Shown here in pieces: positions 1-5,141 of a DNA stretch of 6,283 nt; the first letter of the stretch is position 1, and each line of letters begins with the position of its first letter. Under the pieces are notes generated by a model. The model did no database searches, was not told where the DNA came from, and was given only the letters and a program-made list of their open reading frames with translations. The stretch covers positions 1-6,283 of the forward strand of contig VSNH01000219.1 of the NCBI GenBank assembly GCA_009774215.1. Reading direction: 5' to 3'. The translations under genes and the position numbers were made by a program. This stretch comes from Lachnospiraceae bacterium (GTDB taxonomy: Bacteria > Bacillota > Clostridia > Lachnospirales > Lachnospiraceae).

Positions 1-88
1 TTTCTTTAAAACAAGGCCCCGCATCCTTTGGGTTTCCCACCCTGCAGTAGATTGACGCCCTCAGTTTTTTTCCCTCAATATCTGCCAT
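1..88 (-). CDS. Serine recombinase-like protein, N-terminus only (runs off the window)
   Basis: Only the first 29 codons are present; the 3' part lies beyond base 1. Residues 9-18 read LRASIYCRVG, which matches the opening beta strand of the resolvase/invertase catalytic domain (consensus Y-x-R-V-S). Serine recombinases cut and rejoin DNA through a phosphoserine link and serve as integrases of many clostridial prophages. The arginine of the motif is kept (R16), but the residue where the nucleophilic serine is expected is G18. This copy may therefore be an inactive partner of an active recombinase, or a diverged one. The ATG at 86-88 is chosen because AAAGGAG lies 11 bases upstream (100-106), a rather long spacing. 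It follows the lysis module in the same direction, after a terminator and a promoter-like region. The family call is likely; the exact role cannot be judged from 29 residues. Confidence 0.75.
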   Translation of the reverse strand, partial: MADIEGKKLRASIYCRVGNPKDAGPCFKE

Positions 89-121
89 ATCCGTCTGCGC
101 TCCTTTCTTTTTGGGTAGTCT

Positions 122-151
122 ATTAATCACTCTGAAAGCCCGTAAAGTCAA
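122..151 (-). promoter_or_regulatory. Candidate sigma-A promoter for the recombinase gene
   Basis: Read on the minus strand, TTGACT (146-151; five of six match to the -35 consensus) is followed 18 bases later by ATTAAT (122-127; four of six match to the -10). The site lies about 15 bases before the AAAGGAG ribosome binding site of the recombinase-like gene and downstream of the lysis terminator, where a new promoter would be needed. The -10 is weak, so this is a prediction only. Confidence 0.4.
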
Positions 152-166
152 GCGGTCTGGCCGCTT
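150..166. promoter_or_regulatory. Inverted repeat touching the -35 box, possible operator
   Basis: AAGCGG (150-155) and CCGCTT (161-166) form a perfect 6-bp inverted repeat around a 5-base centre. On the minus strand, the last two bases of the repeat are the first two Ts of the TTGACT -35 box. A protein bound here would cover the promoter. As RNA it could form a small hairpin, but neither strand carries a good U tract after it, so a terminator is less likely. Confidence 0.35.
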
Positions 167-237
167 TCTTCCTATATAGATGCCGCCTTACATTCCCGGA
201 ATCTGTACCGCAAAATCCGGCTTCCTCCTGTTTTCAC

Positions 238-276
238 GGAACGAAAAACAAGCCCGGAGGCTTGCTTTTCCGTTCC
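238..276 (-). terminator. Rho-independent terminator ending the lysis operon (possibly bidirectional)
   Basis: A perfect 6-bp stem, CAAGCC (249-254) with GGCTTG (259-264), has a 4-base loop. On the minus strand it is followed by five Us (244-248). Outer arms GGAACG (238-243) and CGTTCC (271-276) extend the symmetry through the A and T tracts. The plus-strand copy also has a U-rich tail (265-269), so it could stop transcription from both sides. It begins about 20 bases after the stop codon of the 67-aa gene. Confidence 0.85.
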
Positions 277-296
277 GCAGTATTCAGTTTCAAATT

Positions 297-500
297 TCAG
301 CTTTCGCCGGAAGCCTCCGCCTCCAGTATTTTGTAAGCATCGACCAGTTTCCCTTCCAGATCCCCTCCCAGATAGGCTTTCAGGTCGTTTTGGGAGATCA
401 GTATCATGCTGCTCTTTTTCTCCAACGCTCCAAGGCACCTCACCGATTCCAGTGCATTGTGGACGGCATCCATGACAATATCCAGTTCTTCTGCTTTCAT
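297..500 (-). CDS. Small hypothetical phage protein, 67 aa, last gene of the late operon
   Basis: I do not recognise this protein. It is acidic and looks mostly helical. Residues 1-28 form a probable helix rich in E, L and V. Residues 30-46 (SSMILISQNDLKAYLGG) look like a short strand, a turn and a second helix, and residues 47-62 form a third helix. There is no signal peptide, membrane segment or cysteine pair. Its reality is supported by an AAGGA ribosome binding site a few bases before the ATG, by its direction, and by the strong terminator just after its stop. It lies 151 bases after the endolysin gene. Being last in the late operon, it could be a lysis accessory, a small regulator or a lysogenic-conversion gene, but nothing in the sequence decides this. 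Confidence 0.7.
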   Translation of the reverse strand: MKAEELDIVMDAVHNALESVRCLGALEKKSSMILISQNDLKAYLGGDLEGKLVDAYKILEAEASGES

Positions 501-651
501 TTTCTATCCTTTCTGCCCTGAGATTTGGGAAACGGGGCGGGCCTTTCCCGTTCCGTGGTACACATGTTCGCTCCAAAATGCAGGATTATCAAGGAATATC
601 TGCGGAAATACCACACAAACATATGCCCCGCCTTTTGTGTATCGTTTCCCC
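501..651 (-). other. Spacer between the endolysin and the 67-aa gene, with two inverted repeats
   Basis: No gene is supported in these 151 bases. Two inverted repeats stand out. ACACAAA (613-619) pairs with TTTGTGT (634-640), 11 bases after the endolysin stop. GGAA(A)CGGG (528-536) pairs with CCCGTTCC (547-554), with one bulged A, upstream of the 67-aa gene. Neither is followed by a U tract on the minus strand, so neither is called a terminator. They could fold in the mRNA and affect stability or translation of the 67-aa gene. I see no convincing promoter. Confidence 0.4.
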
Positions 652-1965
652 TCAAATCCGGGTGGTAAATGCAAGCGCAATCCAGCCGTCCCGCTTTTCC
701 GCATAGGCTTTGAGCAGCCCCCAGCCGTCCTTTTCCTCGACAATGGTGAAAATGCCCACACCCGTGAATTTGCCCGTCTTTGAGTATGACGTTCCGGGGC
801 CACGGCGGATGTTTAAATCGGGAATGGATATGCGCACCGTGTAGGGCGCGGAAAGAATAAGGCTCTCCATGAACTGCACTTTCCCCTCGCTGATAACGGC
901 TTTCAGGATGGAGAGGATTTTCTCCCCATATTTCTCCCCTGCCGCCCAGCCTTTTCCCTGCGGATTCTCCTTCTGGCCGAGCCATTCCGCATAGGGCGCA
1001 CAGCCCCTTGTGACATAGCGGAACCGTGGATCAATTCTTGCCTTCCGCAGTTTATCCGTGGAGGCATAGGCTTTGAGGTGCTGAATCTGCGCACGGATGC
1101 CAAGCTGCGCCGTTTCAAAGGACAGCCCCGTTCTGCCCCTCTGTGTCACCCCAAGACCGCAGAAATTGTTCTGCGAAAGAGTGACCGCCGAGCCGGAGAA
1201 AGTAAAGTTCCCCGTTTCCAGACAGGACTGTGCAAAAGCGATATCGCCCCTCACGCCCTCCGCTTCCCCTTCCGAAAGGTACAGCGGAACCATATCCAGA
1301 ACGGACTGCGGCACGGACGGATTTTTCTTTTTCAGATAGGATTTCATCTGATCCGCCGTGGCTTTCGCTTTTCCCATAATGGCGGTAAGGGAATCCGCCG
1401 CCGAGCCTCCCTCCATCGCCGCTTTGATGTCTTTTCTAAACTGCTCCATCGACAATCCAAACTTAGACCACAGATGCTCCACGTCCCCGTGGTTACTGGC
1501 AATGCCTCTCCTGCATCCTTCCGAATGGGAAATCACCACACCATCTGCAAGCGGGTCTAAGTTATACTGGCTGCACAGATATGCAAACAATTCCACCGCA
1601 TATTTATAGGTGGCAAGCACATGGTTCTTCGTGTTCTCCCCATCCCCTGTCTCCGTCCAGTTTGAGCCGCCCGTATATCGGATGGTGGCAGGCTCCGTCA
1701 TCTCCACGCCGATATGGGTATTGTTCGCTCCGCCTCCGCAGTGCCAGCCCCTATGATTCCAAGGCAAAATCTGGTACACATCCCCGTCCGGCTCTACGAT
1801 GGCATGGACGCAGGCGGATGCCTCTGCCCTGTTCCAGTTCTTCATGAACACCTCCGCCTTTGGCTGCGGGCATCCCACCGAATGGATCATAAGACCTTTC
1901 ACGGTGATGCGCTTTCCCGCTTTATAACAGCCGGACTCCGTAAGGTAATTCTGTTTTAAATTCAT
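652..1965 (-). CDS. Phage endolysin: N-acetylmuramoyl-L-alanine amidase + glucosaminidase + SH3b
   Basis: This 437-aa enzyme is predicted to degrade host peptidoglycan at the end of infection. Residues about 20-182 form an Amidase_2/PGRP-type zinc amidase, which cuts between muramic acid and L-alanine. IHSVG (H28), the THIGVEMTE segment (H84, E88), SHSEG (H147) and SNHGDVEHLW (155-166; D161 a likely ligand) are its signature stretches. Residues about 205-355 resemble the endo-beta-N-acetylglucosaminidase family: AFAQSCLETGNF holds the probable catalytic E250, and QNNFCGLG (265-272) is typical. Residues about 373-437 form a bacterial SH3 domain (DLNIRRGPG, then W415 and W428), expected to bind the wall. 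There is no signal peptide, so export should depend on the holin encoded just upstream. The ATG at 1965 is set by AGAGGG 7 bases before it. The two catalytic domains should cut two different bonds. Exact zinc ligands are inferred from family patterns. Confidence 0.93.
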   Translation of the reverse strand: MNLKQNYLTESGCYKAGKRITVKGLMIHSVGCPQPKAEVFMKNWNRAEASACVHAIVEPDGDVYQILPWNHRGWHCGGGANNTHIGVEMTEPATIRYTGGSNWTETGDGENTKNHVLATYKYAVELFAYLCSQYNLDPLADGVVISHSEGCRRGIASNHGDVEHLWSKFGLSMEQFRKDIKAAMEGGSAADSLTAIMGKAKATADQMKSYLKKKNPSVPQSVLDMVPLYLSEGEAEGVRGDIAFAQSCLETGNFTFSGSAVTLSQNNFCGLGVTQRGRTGLSFETAQLGIRAQIQHLKAYASTDKLRKARIDPRFRYVTRGCAPYAEWLGQKENPQGKGWAAGEKYGEKILSILKAVISEGKVQFMESLILSAPYTVRISIPDLNIRRGPGTSYSKTGKFTGVGIFTIVEEKDGWGLLKAYAEKRDGWIALAFTTRI

Positions 1966-1989
1966 CCCATTTCCCTCTCTTTCTGCACG

Positions 1990-2019
1990 AAAAAGGCATC
2001 AGTTTTTACACCGATGCCT
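1990..2019 (-). terminator. Terminator-like hairpin between holin and endolysin genes
   Basis: On the minus strand, arms 2010-2019 and 1994-2003 form a 10-bp stem (AGGCATCGGT with ACTGATGCCT, one G-U pair) with a 6-base loop, followed by four to five Us (1990-1994). It starts about 15 bases after the holin stop. Only 24 bases separate its U tract from the endolysin ATG, and these hold the ribosome binding site, so no promoter fits between them. The endolysin must be reached by read-through or antitermination. Confidence 0.75.
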
Positions 2020-2034
2020 CAGATTAAAAATCCA

Positions 2035-2439
2035 TTAATTCTCTTTTTCCTCCCGTAGCTGCTCCAGCACGGCCTTTAACTTCCCCGGAATGGGCAGCCC
2101 CGTCCTCGCGGCATTCTCTAAGATGGAAATGCCCTCATTGGAGAGGTAAAAGAAGATGACCGCCGTCCGCAGGACGCTCCCCTCCCCAATGATGTGGGTA
2201 TCCACGATATGCCCCACCGCCACAAGGCTGAAAATGACCACCTTCTTAAAAATGCCCTTGAAGCCCACCTCGCTGGAGAGCTTCTTCTCCACCGCTGCCG
2301 CCATCAGCCCGGTGATGTAGTCCACCACCACGAATACCACCAGTGCATAAAGGAAGCCGTCAAAGCCTCCCATGACCGCGCCCAGCGCACCGCCGAGCGC
2401 CGCAAACGCATACTGCGCCGCCTCGATAAAATTCTTCAT
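2035..2439 (-). CDS. Phage holin (phage_holin_4 / toxin secretion-phage lysis holin type)
   Basis: This 134-aa membrane protein should assemble in the cytoplasmic membrane and form the lesion that gives the endolysin access to the wall. Four hydrophobic segments are visible at about residues 8-24, 29-47, 66-83 and 88-103. Conserved-looking family marks are VVDYITG (38-44, with the acid D40 at the end of segment two), the basic loop KGIFKK (61-66) and SNEGISILEN (100-109) after the last segment. The C-terminus is charged (LREEKEN). Length and layout fit the family. The start is fixed by AAGGAGG 7 bases upstream (2447-2453). It sits between two terminator-like hairpins and directly before the endolysin gene, the usual holin-lysin order. 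The topology is predicted by eye. Confidence 0.9.
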   Translation of the reverse strand: MKNFIEAAQYAFAALGGALGAVMGGFDGFLYALVVFVVVDYITGLMAAAVEKKLSSEVGFKGIFKKVVIFSLVAVGHIVDTHIIGEGSVLRTAVIFFYLSNEGISILENAARTGLPIPGKLKAVLEQLREEKEN

Positions 2440-2468
2440 TCCAATTCCTCCTTCTGGTTTTGGGTAAG

Positions 2469-2500
2469 AAAAAAGCGGCTGCCCGCAGTGGGCAGTCCGC
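2469..2500 (-). terminator. Strong terminator-like hairpin between the 123-aa gene and holin
   Basis: On the minus strand, GCGG (2497-2500) and CTGCCC (2490-2495) pair with GGGCAG (2479-2484) and CCGC (2475-2478). This gives a 10-bp GC-rich stem with one bulged A (2496) and a 5-base loop, followed at once by six Us (2469-2474). It is a textbook intrinsic terminator. It lies 20 bases after the stop of the 123-aa gene and 29 bases before the holin ATG, with only the holin ribosome binding site between. The holin therefore appears to depend on read-through. Confidence 0.88.
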
Positions 2501-2520
2501 CTGTTCCTAAAATAATGTTT

Positions 2521-2892
2521 TTACAGTTTTGTCCTCTCTCCCGTCAGTATATTGACCACCGTGGCGCCTTCCCCGAATGCTGACCTTGCCTCCGCAAGCG
2601 CCTCCCCGGAAAGCCCCCTGTGGTTCCTGCGGTATTCCGCGATGCTTTCCTCATTCTGTGCATCCCGCTTTTTTGCCGTTGCCTCCCTGCTAAAAGGGTA
2701 TCCTGCGTATTCCAGCTTCTCGCAGAAGTCATCCATCAGGCAGCGCCCGTTGCTCTTCCATCTGACCGCGCCGTCCTCATCAACCGTAGCCTTTTCATCC
2801 GCCTGCGCCACCGCCTTTTTCACTTCCTCCTCTGCATTCCTCTTCCAGAAATCCCCAAGGCTCCCGTTTATCTCTCTTTCAAATCTCGTCAT
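2521..2892 (-). CDS. Conserved-looking phage protein of unknown function, 123 aa
   Basis: I cannot assign a function. The protein is strongly charged and has no membrane segment or signal peptide. Residues 1-33 (starting MTRFEREINGSLGDFWKRNA) look like a long helix. WKSNGRCLMDDFCEKLEYAG (45-64) contains the only two cysteines. Residues 68-105 form a charged helical region, and GEGATVVNILTGERTKL (107-123) is a beta-like tail ending the protein. From memory, small proteins with this FEREINGSLG start and this ATVV-LTG end recur beside tail-fibre and holin genes in clostridial prophages, but I cannot verify that here. Start evidence is GGAGGG about 7 bases before the ATG (2900-2905). Its position suggests a tail-fibre accessory or chaperone, or a lysis-associated protein. 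This is inference only. Confidence 0.85.
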   Translation of the reverse strand: MTRFEREINGSLGDFWKRNAEEEVKKAVAQADEKATVDEDGAVRWKSNGRCLMDDFCEKLEYAGYPFSREATAKKRDAQNEESIAEYRRNHRGLSGEALAEARSAFGEGATVVNILTGERTKL

Positions 2893-3017
2893 TGTGATTC
2901 CCTCCGTTTTTCGTGTTTTCCCTTTCGGTAGTACCCATATTCGCTCTGAATGGGGATATTATCAAGCAGATTTGGAGCATAGGATGCACAAATATACAGA
3001 TGGAAAACTGTACATAT
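2893..3017 (-). other. Spacer after the tail-fibre gene, with an AT-rich hairpin
   Basis: These 125 bases hold no supported gene. An inverted repeat, AATATACAG (2991-2999) with CTGTACATATT (3008-3018, two extra bases), overlaps the fibre stop codon. It lacks a GC-rich stem and a clean U tract, so it is at most a weak terminator or a processing signal. A second, poorer palindrome lies around 2934-2954. The ribosome binding site of the 123-aa gene is at 2900-2905. I see no well-spaced promoter. Confidence 0.4.
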
Positions 3018-5141
3018 TTATGCGCATTCCACATACCGGATGAATGCCCTGCCGTTCCCCTCGTTCACCCCCGCCTCGGTTTCCGCAGGGTAATATTTCC
3101 CGTTGTGGGTGAATGGTGCCACACCGTCCACATAGCCGGAGCCTCCTGCGCCTGACTCACCGCGCAGGCCATAGTTCCCGCCGAACCATCCGCCACCGCC
3201 GCCGGAAGAAGCGGTACCGCTTGATGAATAATAATCCCCCATGCCAAAGTTTTCAGAAGGGCTGCTGCTTGTGGATATCTGCCGGCCTCCCAATGCGCCG
3301 CCGGAGCCGTTCCCGCCACGCTCCCCTCCGCCGTCTCCTCCCTTGTGGGCTGTCCCATTGTCGATTCCCCCGCCGCCTCCGCCTCCCGCCACGATCAGGA
3401 TGCTGGAGCGGTTGGCATAGGACGGCCCGCTGGAACTGTTCGTGCCAAGTCCATAAGGTTTTGTGGCCACATGGGTGGAACCGCCTCCTCCTGCCCCGTA
3501 CTGCTTGCTGCTGGCATAGTTGTAACCGTTCCCGCCTCCGTTTGCCCCATAAGATGTGCCGTTCGGTGATCCGCCGTTATAAACATAGATCACTTCATCC
3601 TTCTTCATCTTCTTATAGCCTTTGGAATGGCCGCCAAGCCCGCCTTCCGCCACAAGGTTATCCCCTTTTGCCTCACCCCCGGAAGCGCCCCACACCTCAA
3701 ATTCATAGATGCCGTCCTGGGGGATAACAAACTGCACATAATTCCCTGTGTAGGGGAAGTCATACTCCGTGGTCACCCACATGGCATAGAGCGCAGCCTC
3801 CGCAGGGAATACCCCTTTCTCCCCCGGTTTGTAAGATGGCGTGGAAAGGGAGTCAATGCTCCATCCGCAGAAGGACATATTCTTTCTCGTGTAGGGGCTT
3901 GCCGGTACCGTGGTGGGTTCGCTCTGGGAATTCCCGTTGTTGTAATAACAGTAGACAGTGAAATTTTCCTTTGCCCCGCTCTCTGACAAAGTTCCGCCGT
4001 TGGGCATCAGCCCGATGGTCATCTGCTTTCTGAACACCGCATAAAGCGTGACGGGTTCCTCACTGCTGATGAGATATTCCGAAAGCACTTTCTTTTCCGC
4101 AAAACTATCCTGCCGCCATCCCACAAAGGTGTATCCCTCCAGCGCAGCATCCGGGGCGGCGGCAATGGCGTCCTCCCTGTCCGGCACAGTACGCTCCAAT
4201 GCATATCCCGTGTCGATCTGATACGTCACCTTTACACCCGCCGCATACACCCTGTCCTCTCCCACGAAAATCCGCGTCACACGCTTTGTGGTTTCATCCT
4301 CATAACAGAGATAAATGGTGGTGGCGCTGTAGCTTTCCATTGCCCGGTATTCGTCAAGGCTCACCAGTTTCATCACAAGGCCGGTGCTGCTCATCATCTC
4401 CGTCACTCTTTCATCCAAAGTCTGCATGGATTCTTCCAGTTCCCCTACCGTGGCAATGACACTGTCCAGCTCCCCGATGATATTTCTCGCAGTAAATACC
4501 GCGGTTCCGTCTAAGACCTTATCCCCCACTTTGGTAATCCTCGAATACCCGGAAGGCTCCGATGCGGCTGTGGTTCCTGCCTGTGTGCAGACCAGCGTTG
4601 CCCACCCCGGAGCGCCCACTGCGGTCACCGCATCCCCTACGGCATAAGAGGTTGCACGGGTGAGCGTTTCCCCTCCGCCGCCACCGCCACCGCTCCCGGC
4701 TTTCAGCGTGGGGAACACTTTTGTCAGCCCGTCCAATCCTGCGGAAGATACGGTGAATATGGCAAGTTCCAGATCGTAGGAGGAATTGTTGTAATTGATG
4801 TTCACATCCGCATCCAGCGGCGGAAGCTCCGCTGCCGCCTGCGCCAGTATCTTGATGGGCTCATCCGCATTGGATAAATCCAGATGGATATACACCCGCC
4901 CCTGTAGTGTTTCACCCACGTCCGCAAGGCGCACGTCAATCTCCGTTTCATACACCTCAAAGAACCGGCCACGAATCATGCCAAAGCCCTGCGAGATGTG
5001 CAGCACATTCCCTCTCGCATAGGTCACTTCACAGCCTTTGAAGATACCGCTGCCGGGGATCGCAGTCTCGTAGATGATGGCGTCATCCTGCGGCGTGACA
5101 TTGCCGCCTTTGTATGTCTTTAATACGATGTTGTCAGCCAT
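3018..5141 (-). CDS. Tail fibre / receptor-binding adhesin with InlB-type repeats and a glycine-rich domain
   Basis: This 707-aa protein is probably the phage's host-recognition fibre. Residues 1-147 form the likely tail-attachment region, with a GIFKGCEVTY...FGMIRGRFFEV beta pattern. A run of seven glycines (151-157) links to a small module at about 159-219 (SYAVGDAVTAVGAPGWATLVCTQAG is split across 165-189), of a type seen in phage fibres. Residues about 220-252 have heptad spacing (IGELDSVIATVGELEESM) and may form a trimeric coiled coil. Two InlB-type B repeats follow, at about 303-370 (GYTFVGW 336-342, LYAVF 366-370) and 373-456 (NMSFCGW 421-427, LYAMW 451-455). The rest, about 457-707, is a Gly_rich-type domain: VWGASGG near 483-489, LIVAGGGGGGG at 582-592 and SGGGGGWFGG near 646-655. 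The ATG is set by AAGGAGG 7 bases upstream (5149-5155) and overlaps the hub gene by 8 bases. The role is inferred from position and domains. Confidence 0.82.
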   Translation of the reverse strand: MADNIVLKTYKGGNVTPQDDAIIYETAIPGSGIFKGCEVTYARGNVLHISQGFGMIRGRFFEVYETEIDVRLADVGETLQGRVYIHLDLSNADEPIKILAQAAAELPPLDADVNINYNNSSYDLELAIFTVSSAGLDGLTKVFPTLKAGSGGGGGGGETLTRATSYAVGDAVTAVGAPGWATLVCTQAGTTAASEPSGYSRITKVGDKVLDGTAVFTARNIIGELDSVIATVGELEESMQTLDERVTEMMSSTGLVMKLVSLDEYRAMESYSATTIYLCYEDETTKRVTRIFVGEDRVYAAGVKVTYQIDTGYALERTVPDREDAIAAAPDAALEGYTFVGWRQDSFAEKKVLSEYLISSEEPVTLYAVFRKQMTIGLMPNGGTLSESGAKENFTVYCYYNNGNSQSEPTTVPASPYTRKNMSFCGWSIDSLSTPSYKPGEKGVFPAEAALYAMWVTTEYDFPYTGNYVQFVIPQDGIYEFEVWGASGGEAKGDNLVAEGGLGGHSKGYKKMKKDEVIYVYNGGSPNGTSYGANGGGNGYNYASSKQYGAGGGGSTHVATKPYGLGTNSSSGPSYANRSSILIVAGGGGGGGIDNGTAHKGGDGGGERGGNGSGGALGGRQISTSSSPSENFGMGDYYSSSGTASSGGGGGWFGGNYGLRGESGAGGSGYVDGVAPFTHNGKYYPAETEAGVNEGNGRAFIRYVECA

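Noticed and set aside
527..554. GC-rich inverted repeat as a terminator after the endolysin
   Set aside because: On the minus strand the hairpin is followed by CAAATCTC, not a U tract, so an intrinsic terminator is not supported.
501..651. Promoter for the 67-aa gene
   Set aside because: GATAAT near 576-581 resembles a -10 box, but nothing at the right distance upstream resembles a -35, so I did not call it.
497..985. Minus-strand 162-aa frame overlapping the endolysin 3' end
   Set aside because: It is an out-of-frame shadow of the SH3b and glucosaminidase coding region; composition is Arg/Gly/His-rich and there are no family marks.
3018..3700. Glycine-codon repeats as a tandem-repeat or phase-variation tract
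   Set aside because: The glycine codons are mixed and interrupted by other residues, with no long perfect unit that would slip. They are explained by the protein domain.
3113..3727. Plus-strand 204-aa open frame rich in Arg, Cys, His and Pro
   Set aside because: It mirrors the glycine codons of the fibre on the opposite strand and has no recognisable domain or start signal.
3018..5141. Fibre C-terminus as the variable region of a diversity-generating retroelement
   Set aside because: No reverse transcriptase, template repeat or adenine-biased near-repeat is visible in the window, and the C-terminus looks like a glycine-rich domain, not a C-type lectin fold.
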